DNA from: Megachile rotundata
Lineage: Eukaryota; Arthropoda; Insecta; Hymenoptera; Megachilidae
DNA length: 64,000 nucleotides
Direction of reading: 5' to 3'
Assembly (NCBI RefSeq): GCF_050947335.1
Contig: NC_134993.1
Span: forward strand, 4,898,001-4,962,000
In this document: positions 48,091 through 63,696 of the stretch, one piece after another
Numbering within the stretch: position 1 is the first letter of the stretch
How the letters are laid out: every line of letters starts with the position of its first letter
The notes under the pieces: generated by a model
Databases searched by the model: none
Told to the model about the DNA's origin: nothing
The model's input: only the letters and a program-made list of their open reading frames with translations
Translations under genes and position numbers: made by a program

Positions 48091-48201
48091 CTGTCACAAT
48101 CCCACAATCACGATCACATAATCACGATCACACAGTCACGATCACACGATCACGATCACACAATAACAATCACACAATCACAATCACACAATCACGAGCA
48201 C
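48091..48201 (+). repeat. D module copy 12, in copy B
   Basis: Full landmark order over 111 bp after an E module, the copy-B counterpart of copy 8. One more G-type unit precedes it than in copy A, a 14-bp difference. Confidence 0.85.
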
Positions 48202-48692
48202 ACAATCACGATCACACAATCACCATCACACGATCACGATCACACAATCACGATCACACAATCACAATCACACAATCACGATCACACAATCACGATCACA
48301 CAATCACGATCACACAATCACAATCACACAATCACGATCACACAATCACGATCACACAATCACGATCACACAATCACCATCACACAATCACCATCACACA
48401 ATCACCATCACACAATCACCATCACACAATCACGATCACACAATCACAATCACACAATCACAATATCACAATCGCAATCACACAATCACAATCACACAAT
48501 CACACAATCGCACAATCACGATCACACTATCACGATCACACAATCACGATCACACAATCACGATCACAAAATCACGATCACACAATCGCGATCACACAAT
48601 CACGATCACACAATCACGATCACACAATCACGATCACACAATCACGATCACACAATCACGATCACACAATCACGTTCACACAATCACAAACA

Positions 48693-48892
48693 CAGAGTCG
48701 CGATCACACGATCACGATCACACAACCACGATCACACAGTCACGATCACACAATCAGAGTCACACAATCACAATCACACAACCACAATCACACAATCACA
48801 CAGTCACAATCCCACTATCACGACCACACAGTCACGATCACACAATCACAATCATACAATCACAATCACACAATCACATTAACACAATCAGA
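48693..48892 (+). repeat. E module copy 17, in copy B
   Basis: Full 200 bp; counterpart of the 186-bp copy 9. Confidence 0.85.
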
Positions 48893-50328
48893 CAATCACA
48901 CAGTCACACAATCACGATCACACAATCACGATCACACAATCACGATCACACAATCACGATCACACAATCACGATCACACAATCACAATCACACAATCACA
49001 ATCACACAATCAAAATCACACAATCACTATCACACAATCAAGGTCACACAATGACGATCACACAATCACCATCACACAATCTCGACCACACAATCACGAT
49101 CACACAATCACGATCACACAATCACGTTCACACAATCACAAACACACAGTCGCGATCACTCGATCACGATCACACAATCACGATCACACAATCACGATCA
49201 CTCAATCACAATCACACAATCACAAACACACAGTCGCGATCACACGATCACGATCAGACGATCACGATCACACGATCACGATCACACAATCACAATCACA
49301 CAATCAAGGTCACACAATGACGATCACACCATCACCATCACACAATCACGACCACACAATCACGATCACACAATCACGATCACACAATCACGTTCACACA
49401 ATTACAAACACACAGTCGCGATCACTCGATCACGATCACACAATCACGATCACACAGTCACTATCACACAATCACAATCACACAATCACAATATCACAAT
49501 CGCAATCACACAATCACAATAACACAATCAGACAATCACACAATCACACAATCACGATCACACAATCATGATCACACAATCACGATCACACAATCACGAT
49601 CACACAATCACCATCACACAATCACAATCACACAATCAAGGTCACACAATGACGATCACACAATCACCATCACACAATCACGATCACACAATCACGATCA
49701 CACAATCACGATCACACAATCACGATCACACAATCACAAACACACAGTCGCGATCACACGATCACGATCACACAATCACGATCACACAGTCACGATCACA
49801 CAATCACAACCACACCATCACGATCACACAATCACCATCACACAATCACGATCACACAATCACGATCACACAATCACGATCACACAATCACAAACACACA
49901 GTCGCGATCACACGATCACGATCACACGATCCCGATCACACGATCGCGATCACACGATCACGATCACACGATCACGATCACACAATCACAATCACACAAT
50001 CAAGGTCACACAATGACGATCACACCATCACCATCACACAATCACGACCACACAATCACGATCACACAATCACGATCACACAATCACGTTCACACAATCA
50101 CAAACACACAGTCGCGATCACTCGACCACGATCACACAATCACGATCACACAGTCACGATCACACAATCACCATCACACAATCACCATCACACAATCACA
50201 ATCACACAATCAAGGTCACACAATGACGATCACACAATCACCATCACACAATCACGACCACTCAATCACGATCACACAATCACGATCACACAATCACGAT
50301 CACACAATCACGTTCACACAATCACAAA

Positions 50329-50447
50329 CACACAACCACAATCACACAATCACACAGTCACAATCCCACTATCACGACCACACAGTCACGATCACACAAT
50401 CACAATCATACAATCACAATCACACAATCACATTAACACAATCAGAC
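50329..50447 (+). repeat. E module copy 18, internally deleted
   Basis: CAAACACACAACCACAATC joins the start to the middle of the module, removing 84 bp (six 14-bp units) compared with the copy at 28,864. This is the last E module in the window; none is seen at 50.5-64 kb. Confidence 0.85.
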
Positions 50448-51979
50448 AATCACACAGTCACACAATCACGATCACACAATCACGATCACACAATCACGAT
50501 CACACAATCACGATCACACAATCACGATCACACAATCACGATCACACAATCACAATCACACAATCAAAATCACACAATCACAATCACACAATCAAGGTCA
50601 CACAATGACGATCACACAATCACCATCACACAATCTCGACCACACAATCACGATCACACAATCACGATCACACAATCACGTTCACACAATCACAAACACA
50701 CAGTCGCGATCACTCGATCACGATCACACAATCACGATCACACAATCACGATCACTCAATCACAATCACACAATCACAAACACACAGTCGCGATCACACG
50801 ATCACGATCACACGATCACGATCTCACAATCACAATCACACAATCGTTATCACACAATCACGATCACACAATCACGATCACACAATCACAATCACACAAT
50901 CACAATCACACAATCAAGGTCACACAATGACGATCACACCATCACCATCACACAATCACGACCACACAATCACGATCACACAATCACGATCACACAATCA
51001 CGTTCACACAATCACAAACACACAGTCGCGATCACTCGATCACGATCACACAATCACGATCACACAGTCACTATCACACAATCACAATCACACAATCACA
51101 ATATCACAATCGCAATCACACGATCACAATAACACAATCAGACAATCACACAATCACACAATCACGATCACACAATCATGATCACACAATCACGATCACA
51201 CAATCGCGATCACACAATCACGATCACACAATCACGATCACACAATCACCATCACACAATCACAATCACACAATCAAGGTCACACAATGACGATCACACA
51301 ATCACCATCACACAATCACGATCACACAATCACGATCACACAATCACGATCACACAATCACAAACACACAGTCGCGATCACACGATCACGATCACACAAT
51401 CACGATCACACAGTCACGATCACACAATCACAACCACACCATCACGATCACACAATCACCATCACACAATCACGATCACACAATCACGATCACACAATCA
51501 CGATCACACAATCACGATCACACAATCACCGTCACACAATCACAATCACACAATCACAATCACAATCACGATCACACAGTCACGATCACACCATCACGAT
51601 CACACGATCACCATCACACAATCACGATCACACAATCACAATCACACAATCACGATCACACAATCACGATCACACAATCACGATCACACAAACACGATCA
51701 CACGATCACAATCACACAATCACAAACACACAGTTGCGATCACACGATCACGATCACACGATCCCGATCACACGATCGCGATCACACGATCACGATCACA
51801 CGATCACGATCACACAATCACAATCACACAATCAAGGTCACACAATGGCGATCACACCATCACCATCACACAATCACGACCACACAATCACGATCACACA
51901 ATCACGATCACACAATCACGTTCACACAATCACAAACACACAGTCGCGATCACTCGACCACGATCACACAATCACGATC

Positions 51980-52450
51980 ACACAATCACAATCACAATCA
52001 CGATCACACAGTCATGATCACACCATCACGATCACACGATCACGATCACACAATCACAATCACACAATCGTTATCACACAATCACGATCACACAATCACC
52101 ATCCCACAATCATCATCACAAAATCACGATCACACAATCACGATCACACAATCACGATCACACAATCACAATCACGCAATCACAATCGCACAATCGCAAT
52201 CACACAATCACAATCATACAATCACAATCACACAATCACAATCTCACAATAACAATCACACAATCACAATCACACAATCACAATCACACAATCACAATCA
52301 CACAATCACAATTACACAATCACAATCACACAATCACAATCCCACAATCACAATCCCACAATCACAATCCCACAATCACAATCCCACAATCACAATCCCA
52401 CAATCACAATCCCACAATCACACAATCACACAGTCACAATCCCACAATCA
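51980..52450 (+). repeat. P module copy 7 (6 CCCAC units), in copy B
   Basis: Counterpart of copy 4, with which it shares the CACAATAAC variant. It carries CATCATCACAAAATC instead of CACCATCAC. Six CCCAC units against eight in copy 4, so the run has changed length since the duplication. Confidence 0.85.
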
Positions 52451-53706
52451 CGATCACACAATCACGATCACACAATCACGATCACACAATCACAAACACA
52501 CAGTCGCGATCACACGATCACGATCACACAATCACGATCACACAGTCACGATCACACAATCACAATCACACAATCACGATCACACAATCACCATCACACA
52601 ATCACGATCACACAATCACGATCACACAATCACGATCACACAATCACGATCACACAATCACGATCACACAATCACAGTCACACAATCACAATCACTCAAT
52701 CACAATCACAATCACGATCACACAGTCACGATCACACCATCACGATCACACGATCACCATCACACAATCACGATCACACAATCACAATCACACAATCGTT
52801 ATCACACAATCACGATCACACAATCACGATCACACAATCACAATCACACAATCACAATCACACAATCAAGGTCACACAATGACGATCACACCATCACAAT
52901 CACACAATCACGACCACACAATCACGATCACACAATCACGATCACACAATCACGTTCACACAATCACAAACACACAGTCGCGATCACTCGATCACGATCA
53001 CACAATCACGATCACACAGTCACTATCACATAATCACAATCACACAATCACAATATCACAATCGCAATCACACAATCACAATAACACAATCAGACAATCA
53101 CACAATCACACAATCACGATCACACAATCATGATCACACAATCACGATCACACAATCACGATCACACAATCACGATCACACAATCACCATCACACAATCA
53201 CAATCACACAATCAAGGTCACACAATGACGATCACACAATCACCATCACACAATCACGATCACACAATCACGATCACACAATCACGATCACACAATCACA
53301 AACACACAGTCGCGATCACACGATCACGATCACACAATCACGATCACACAGTCACGATCACACAATCACAACCACACCATCACGATCACACAATCACCAT
53401 CACACAATCACGATCACACAATCACGATCACACAATCACGATCACACAATCACGATCACACAATCACCGTCACACAATCACAATCACACAATCACAATCA
53501 CAATCACGATCACACAGTCACGATCACACCATCACGATCACACGATCACCATCACACAATCACGATCACACAATCACAATCACACAATCACGATCACACA
53601 ATCACGATCACACAATCACGATCACACAAACACGATCACACGATCACAATCACACAATCACAAACACACAGTCGCGATCACACGATCACGATCACACGAT
53701 CCCGAT

Positions 53707-54120
53707 CACACAATCACAATCACACAATCGTTATCACACAATCACGATCACACAATCACCATCCCACAATCACCATCACAAAATCACGATCACACAATCA
53801 CGATCACACAATCACGATCACACAATCACAATCACGCAATCACAATCGCACAATCGCAATCACACAATCACAATCATACAATCACAATCACACAATCACA
53901 ATCTCACAATCACAATCACACAATCACAATCACACAATCACAATCACACAATCACAATCACACAATCACAATTACACAATCACAATCACACAATCACAAT
54001 CCCACAATCACAATCCCACAATCACAATCCCACAATCACAATCCCACAATCACAATCCCACAATCACAATCCCACAATCACAATCCCACAATCACACAAT
54101 CACACAGTCACAATCCCACA
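53707..54120 (+). repeat. P module copy 8, 5'-truncated (7 CCCAC units)
   Basis: The opening GTCATGATC segment is missing: a CpG-dense CCCGATC unit joins directly to the GTTATCAC part. The rest is typical, with seven CCCAC units. The downstream CACATCAATCACC landmark (about 54,308) is shared with copies 5 and 6 (about 33,078 and 35,750). Confidence 0.85.
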
Positions 54121-56661
54121 ATCACGATCACACAATCACGATCACACAATCACAATCACACAATCACGATCACACAATCACGTTCACACAATTACAAACA
54201 CACAGTCGCGATCACACTATCACGATCACACAATCACAGTCACACAATCACAATCACACAATCACAATCACAATCACGATCACACAGTCACGAACACACA
54301 ATCACGATCACATCAATCACCATCACACAATCACAATCACACAATCAAGGTCACACAATGACGATCACACAATCACCATCACACAACCACGACCACACAA
54401 TCACGATCACACAATCACGCTCACGCAATCACGATCACACAATTACGACCACACAATCACGATCACACAATCACGATCACACAATCACAACCACACAATC
54501 ACAAACACACAGTCGCGATCACACGATCACGATCACACGATCACGATCACACAATCACAATCACACAATCAAGGTCACACAATGACGATCACACCATCAC
54601 CATCACACAATCACGACCACACAATCACGATCACACAATCACGATCACACAATCACGTTCACACAATCACAAACACACAGTCGCGATCACTCGATCACGA
54701 TCACACGATCACGATCACACAATCACGATCACACAATCACGATCACACAATCACAATCACACAATCACAAACACACAGTCGCGATCACACGATCACGATC
54801 ACACGATCACGATCACACAATCACAATCACACAATCAAGGTCACACAATGACGATCACACAATCACGATCACACAATCACAAACACACAGTCGCGATCAC
54901 ACGATCACGATCACACAATCACGATCACACAGACACGATCACACAATCACAATCACACAATCACGATCACACAATCACCATCACACAATCACGATCACAC
55001 AATCACGATCACACAATCACGATCACACAATCACGATCACACAATCACAGTCACACAATCACAATCACACAATCACAATCACAATCACGATCACACAGTC
55101 ACGATCACACCATCACGATCACACGGTCACCACCACACAATCACGATCACACAATCACAATCACACAATCACGATCACACAATCACGATCACACAATCAC
55201 GATCACACAAACACGATCACACGATCACAATCACACAATCACAAACACACAGTCGCGATCACACGATCACGATCACACGATCACGATCACACGATCGCGA
55301 TCACACGATCACGATCACACGATCACCATCACACAATCACGATCACACGATCACCATCACACAATCACGATCACACAATCACGATCACACAATCACGATC
55401 ACACAATCACGATCACACAATCACGATCACACAATCACGATCACACAATCACGATCACACAATCACCATCACACAATCACAATCACACAATCAAGGTCAC
55501 ACAATGACGATCACACAATCACCATCACACAATCACGATCACACAATCACGATCACACAATCACGATCACACAACCACGATCACACAATCACAAACACAC
55601 AGTCGCGATCACACGATCACGATCACACAATCACGATCACACAGTCACGAGCACACAATCACAATCACACAATCACGATCACACAATCACCATCACACAA
55701 TCACGATCACACAATCACGATCACACAATCACGATCACACAATCACGATCACACAATCACGATCACACAATCACAGTCACACAATCACAATCACTCAATC
55801 ACAATCACAATCACGATCACACAGTCACGATCACACCATCACGATCACACGATCACCATCACACAATCACGATCACACAATCACAATCACACAATCACGA
55901 TCACACAATCACGATCACACAATCACGATCACACAAACACGATCACACGATCACAATCACACAATCACAAACACACAGTCGCGATCACACGATCACGATC
56001 ACACGATCACGATCACACGATCGCGATCACACGATCACGATCACACGATCACGATCACACAATCACAATCACACAATCAGGGTCACACAATGACGATCAC
56101 ACCATCACCATCACACAATCACGATCACACAATCACGATCACACAATCACCATCACACAATCACGATCACACAATCACGTTCACACTATCACAAACACAC
56201 AGTCGCGATCACACGATCACGATCACACAATCACGATCACACAGTCACGATCACACAATCACAATCACACAATCACGATCACACAATCACCATCACACAA
56301 TCACGATCACACAATCACGATCACACAATCACGATCACACAATCACGATCACACAATCACAGTCACACAGTCACAATCACACAATCGCAAGCACAATCAC
56401 GATCACACAGTCACGATCACACCATCACGATCACACGATCACGATCACACAATCACAATCACACAATCGTTATCACACATTCACGATCACACAATCACCA
56501 TCCCACAATCACCATCACACAATCACCATCACACAATCACGATCACACAATCACGATCACACAATCACAATCACACAATCACAATCACACAGTCACAATC
56601 ACACAATCACAATCATACAATCACAATCACACAATCACAATCTCACAATCACAATCACACT

Positions 56662-56882
56662 ATCACAATCACACAATCACAATCACACAATCACAATCAC
56701 ACAATCACAATCACACAATCACAATCACACAATCACAATCACACAATCACAATCACACAATCACAATCACACAATCACAATCACACAATCACAATCACAC
56801 AATCACAATCACACAATCACAATCACACAATCACAATCACACAATCACAATCACACAATCACAATCACACAATCACAATCAC
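56662..56882 (+). repeat. Homogenised CpG-free run of ACACAATCACAATC
   Basis: About 15 consecutive identical 14-mers, all with A at the variable position, with no substitution visible. Elsewhere A-type units rarely exceed five or six in a row. The run has no G on the + strand and so no CpG and no GATC. It follows a P-like stretch (GTTATCAC, CATCCCAC, CATACAATC) from about 56,420, and looks like a recent local expansion. Confidence 0.9.
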
Positions 56883-59800
56883 AATCACAATCCCACAATC
56901 ACGATCACACAATCACGATCACACAATCACCATCTCACAATCACCATCACACAATCACAATCACACAATCAAGGTCACACAATGACGATCACACAATCAC
57001 CAGCATACAATCACGACCAGACAATCACGATCACACTATCACGTTCACACAATCACAAACACACAGTCGCGATCACACAATCGCAATCCCACAATCACGA
57101 TCACACAATCACGATCACACAATCACCATCACACAATCACCATCACACAATCACAATCACACAACCAAGGTCACACAATGACGATCACACAATCACCATC
57201 ATACAATCACGACCACACAATCACGATCACACCATCACGACCACACAATCACGATCACACAATCGCGATCACACGATCACGATCACACAATCACGATCCC
57301 ACAATCACGATCACACAATCACGATCACACAATCACCATCACACAATCACCATCACACAATCACAATCACACAATCAAGGTCACACAATGACGATCACAC
57401 AATCACCATCATACAATCACGACCAGACAATCACGATCACACAATCACGTTCACACAATCACAAACACACAGTCGCGATCACACAATCACAATCCCACAA
57501 TCGCGATCACACGATCGCGATCACACAATCACGATCACACAATCACGATCACACAATCACGATCACACAATCACGATCACACAATCACGATCACACAATC
57601 ACAATCCGACAATCACAATCACACAATCACAGTCACACAATCACAATCACACAATCACACAGTCACAATCCCACAATCACGATCATACAATCACGATCGC
57701 ACAGTCACGATCACACGATCACGATCACACAATCACAATCACACAATCACAATCACACAATCACGATCACACAACCACCATCACACAATCACCATCACAC
57801 AATCACGCTCACACAATCACAATCCCACAATCACGATCACACAAACACGATCACACAATCACGATCACACAAACACGACCACACAATCACGATCACACAA
57901 TCACGATCACACAATCACCGTCACACAATCACAATCACACAATCACAATCACAATCACGATCACACAGTCACGATCACACCATCACGATCACACGATCAC
58001 CATCACACAATCACGATCACACAATCACAATCACACAATCACGATCACACAATCACGATCACACAATCACGATCACACAAACACGATCACACGATCACAA
58101 TCACACAATCACAAACACACAGTCGCGATCACACGATCACGATCACACGATCCCGATCACACGATCGCGATCACACGATCACGATCACACGATCACGATC
58201 ACACAATCACAATCACACAATCAAGGTCACACAATGACGATCACACCATCACCATCACACAATCACGACCACACAATCACGATCACACAATCACGATCAC
58301 ACAATCACGTTCACACAATCACAAACACACAGTCGCGATCACTCGACCCCGATCACACAATCACGATCACGCAGTCACGATCACACAATCACAATCACAC
58401 AATCACAATGTCACAATCGCAATCACACAATCACAATAACACAATCAGACAATCACACAATCACACAATCACACAATCACGATCACACAATCATGATCAC
58501 ACAATCACGATCACACAATCACGATCACACAATCACGATCACACAATCACCATCACACAATCACAATCACACAATCAAGGTCACACAATGACGATCACAC
58601 AATCACGATCACACAATCACGATCACACAATCACGATCACACAATCACGATCACACAATCACCATCACACAATCACAATCACACAATCAAGGTCACACAA
58701 TGATGATCACACAATCACCATCACACAATCACGATCACACAATCACGATCACACAATCACGTTCACACAATTACAAACACACAGTCGCGATCACACTATC
58801 ACGATCACACAATCACAGTCACACAATCACAATCACACAATCACAATCACAATCACGATCACACGGTCACGAACACACAATCACGATCACACAATCACCA
58901 TCACACAATCACAATCACACAATCAAGGTCACACAATGACGATCACACAATCACCATCACACAACCACGACCACACAATCACGATCACACAATCACGCTC
59001 ACGCAATCACGATCACACAATTACGACCACACAATCACGATCACACAATCACGATCACACAATCACAATCACACAATCACAAACACACAGTCGCGATCGC
59101 ACGATCACGATCACACGATCACGATCACACAATCACAATCACACAATCAAGGTCACACAATGACGATCACACCATCACCATCACACAATCACGACCACAC
59201 AATCACGATCTCACAATCACGATCACACAATCACGATCACACAATCACGTTCACACAATCACAAACACACAGTCGCGATCACTCGACCACGATCACACAA
59301 TCACGATCACACAGTCACGATCACACAATCACAATCACACAATCACAATGTCACAATCGCAATCACACAATCACAATAAAACAATCAGACAATCACACAA
59401 TCACACAATCACACAATCACGATCACACAATCATGATCACACAATCACGATCACACAATCACGATCACACAATCACGATCACACAATCACCATCACACAA
59501 TCACAATCACACAATCAAGGTCACACAATGACGATCACACAATCACGATCACACAATCACGATCACACAATCACGATCACACAATCACGATCACACAATC
59601 ACGATCACACAATCACCATCACACAATCACAATCACACAATCAAGGTCACACAATGACGATCACACAATCACCATCACACAATCACGATCACACAATCAC
59701 GATCACACAATCACGTTCACACAATTACAAACACACAGTCGCGATCACACTATCACGATCACACAATCACAGTCACACAATCACAATCACACAATCACAA

Positions 59801-61492
59801 TCACAATCACGATCACACAGTCACGAACACACAATCACGATCACACAATCACCATCACACAATCACAATCACACAATCAAGGTCACACAATGACGATCAC
59901 ACAATCACCATCACACAACCACGACCACACAATCACGATCACACAATCACGCTCACGCAATCGCGATCACACAATTACGGCCACACAATCACGATCACAC
60001 AATCACGATCACACAATCACAATCACACAATCACAAACACACAGTCGCGATCGCACGATCACGATCACACGATCACGATCACACAATCACAATCACACAA
60101 TCAAGGTCACACAATGACGATCACACCATTACCATCACACAATCACGACCACACAATCACGATCTCACAATCACGATCACACAATCACGTTCACACAATC
60201 ACAAACACACAGTCGCGATCACACAATCACAATCCCACAATCGCGATCACACGATCACGATCACACAATCACGATCACACAATCACGATCACACAATCAC
60301 GATCACACAATCACGATCACACAATCACGATCACACAATCACGATCACACAATCACGATCACACAATCACGATCACACAATCACGATCACACAATCACAC
60401 AATCACACAATCACAATCCGACAATCAAAATCACACAATCACAGTCACACAATCACAATCACACAATCACACAGTTACAATCCCACAATCACGATCATAC
60501 AATCACGATCGCACAGTCACGATCACACGATCACGATCACACAATCACAATCACACAATCACAATCACACAATCACGATCACACAACCACCATCACACAA
60601 TCACCATCACACAATCACGCTCACACAATCACAATCCCACAATCACGATCACACAAACACGATCACACAATCACGATCACACAATCACGACCACACAATC
60701 ACGATCACACAATCACGATCACACAATCACCGTCACACAATCACAATCACACAATCACAATCACAATCACGATCACACAGTCACGATCACACCATCACGA
60801 TCACACGATCACCATCACACAATCACGATCACACAATCACACAATCACACAATCACGATCACACAATCATGATCACACAATCACGATCACACAATCACGA
60901 TCACACAATCACGATCACACAATCACCATCACACAATCACAATCGCACAATCAAGGTCACACAATGACGATCACACAATCACCATCACACAATCACGATC
61001 ACACAATCACGATCACACAATCACCATCACACAATCACAATCACACAATCACGATCACACAATCACCATCACACAATCACAATCACACAATCAAGGTCAC
61101 ACAATGACGATCACACAATCACCATCACACAACCACGACCACACAATCACGATCACACAATCACGCTCACGCAATCACGATCACACAATTACGACCACAC
61201 AATCACGATCACACAATCACGATCACACAATCACAATCACACAATCACAAACACACAGTCGCGATCACACGATCACGATCACACGATCACGATCACACAA
61301 TCACAATCACACAATCAAGGTCACACAATGACGATCACACCATCACCATCACACAATCACGACCACACAATCACGATCACACAATCACGATCACACAATC
61401 ACGTTCACACAATCACAAACACACAGTCGCGATCACTCGATCACGATCACACGATCACGATCACACAATCACAATCACACAATCAAGGTCAC

Positions 61493-61972
61493 ACAATGAC
61501 GATCACACAATCACAATCACAATCACGATCACACAGTCATGATCACACCATCACGATCACACGATCACGATCACACAATCACAATCACACAATCGTTATC
61601 ACACAATCACGATCACACAATCACCATCCCACAATCACCATCACAAAATCACGATCACACAATCACGATCACACAATCACGATCACACAATCACAATCAC
61701 GCAATCACAATCGCACAATCGCAATCACACAATCACAATCATACAATCACAATCACACAATCACCATCTCACAATCACAATCACACAATCACAATCACAC
61801 AATCACAATCACACAATCACAATCACACAATCACAATTACACAATCACAATCACACAATCACAATCCCACAATCACAATCCCACAATCACAATCCCACAA
61901 TCACAATCCCACAATCACAATCCCACAATCACAATCCCACAATCACACAATCACACAGTCACAATGCCACAA
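61493..61972 (+). repeat. P module copy 9 (6 CCCAC units)
   Basis: Matches copy 3 at offset 51,436 bp. Six CCCAC units against five. The closing unit reads AATGCCAC instead of AATCCCAC. Confidence 0.85.
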
Positions 61973-63696
61973 TCACGATCACACAATCACGATCACACAA
62001 TCACAATCACACAATCACGATCACACAATCACGTTCACACAATTACAAACACACAGTCGCGATCACACTATCACGATCACACAATCACAGTCACACAATC
62101 ACAATCACACAATCACAATCACAATCACGATCACACAGTCACGAACACACAATCACGATCACACAATCACCATCACACAATCACAATCACACAATCAAGG
62201 TCACACAATGACGATCACACAATCACCATCACACAACCACGACCAAACAATCACGATCACACAATCACGCTCACGCAATCAGGATCACACAATTACGACC
62301 ACACAATCACGATCACACAATCACGATCACACAATCACAATCACACAATCACAAACACACAGTCGCGATCACACGATCACGATCACACGATCACGATCAC
62401 ACAATCACAATCACACAATCAAGGTCACACAATGACGATCACACCATCACCATCACACAATCACGACCACACAATCACGATCACACAATCACGATCACAC
62501 AATCACGTTCACACAATCACAAACACACAGTCGCGATCACTCGATCACGATCACACGATCACGATCACACAATCACGATCACACAATCACGATCACACAA
62601 TCACAATCACACAATCACAAACACACAGTCGCGATCACACGATCACGATCACACGATCACGATCACACAATCACGATCACACAATCACGTTCACACAATC
62701 ACAAACCCACAATCGCGATCACACGATCACGATCACACAATCACGATCCCACAATCACGATCACACAATCACGATCACACGATCACCATCACACAATCAC
62801 CATCACACAATCACAATCACACAATCAAGGTCACACAATGACGACCACACAATCACCATCATACAATCACGACCAGACAATCACGATCACACAATCACGT
62901 TCACACAATCACAAACACACAGTCGCGATCACACAATCACAATCCCACAATCGCGATCACACGATCACGATCACACAATCACGATCACACAATCACGATC
63001 GCACAGTCACGATCACACGATCACGATCACACAATCACAATCACACAATCACAATCACACAATCACGATCACACAACCACCATCACACAATCACCATCAC
63101 ACAATCACGCCCACACAATCACAATCCCACAATCACGATCACACAAACACGATCACACAATCACGATCACACAATCACGACCACACAATCACGATCACAC
63201 AATCACGATCACACAATCACCATCACACAATCACCATCACACAATCACGATCACACAATCACGATCGCACAATCACAATCACACGATCACGATCACACAA
63301 TCACAATCACACAATCACGATCACACAGTCACGATCACACAATCACAATCACACAATCACAATATCACAATCACGATCACACAATCACGATCACACAATC
63401 ACGATCACACTATCACGATCACACAATCACAGTCACACAATCACAATCACACAATCACAATCACAATCACGATCACACTGTCAAGATCACACGATCACGA
63501 TCACACGATCACGATCACACGATCACGGTCACACAATCACTATCACAAAATCACGATCACACAATCACGATCACACAATCACGATCACACAATCACGATC
63601 ACACAATCACGATCACACAATCACGATCACACAATCGCTATCACACAATCACGATCACACAATCACGATCACAATATCACAATCACACAGTCACAC

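Larger units (their letters stand above)
40517..56465 (+). repeat. Copy B of the roughly 21.5-kb-spaced duplication
   Basis: Matches copy A in module order from CTCGACCACG at 40,519. It lacks one half of the 2.66 kb tandem duplication of copy A, and has instead its own 2,247-bp internal repeat. The last part, about 55.5-56.46 kb, aligns with 36.76-37.73 kb at offset 18,741. It is shorter than copy A (about 15.9 against 18.8 kb). Confidence 0.8.
56465..63696 (+). repeat. Region VI: right-hand mosaic
   Basis: The region has V modules, one P module (61,493), a CAGCATACAATC/CGACCAGACAATC variant at about 57,000 (relatives at 13,600, 57,400 and 62,860), and several GCTCACGCAATC segments like those at 1,790 and 9,430. 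No D module or full E module is present. 61,086-61,950 matches 9,650-10,514 at offset 51,436. No gene or unique sequence is seen. Confidence 0.7.

Noticed and set aside
40517..56465. Copy B as a pure assembly duplicate of copy A
   Set aside because: The copies differ by private substitutions, CCCAC counts, an 84-bp loss, a 154-bp difference and separate internal duplications, so a simple assembler copy is unlikely. Partial misassembly cannot be excluded without reads.
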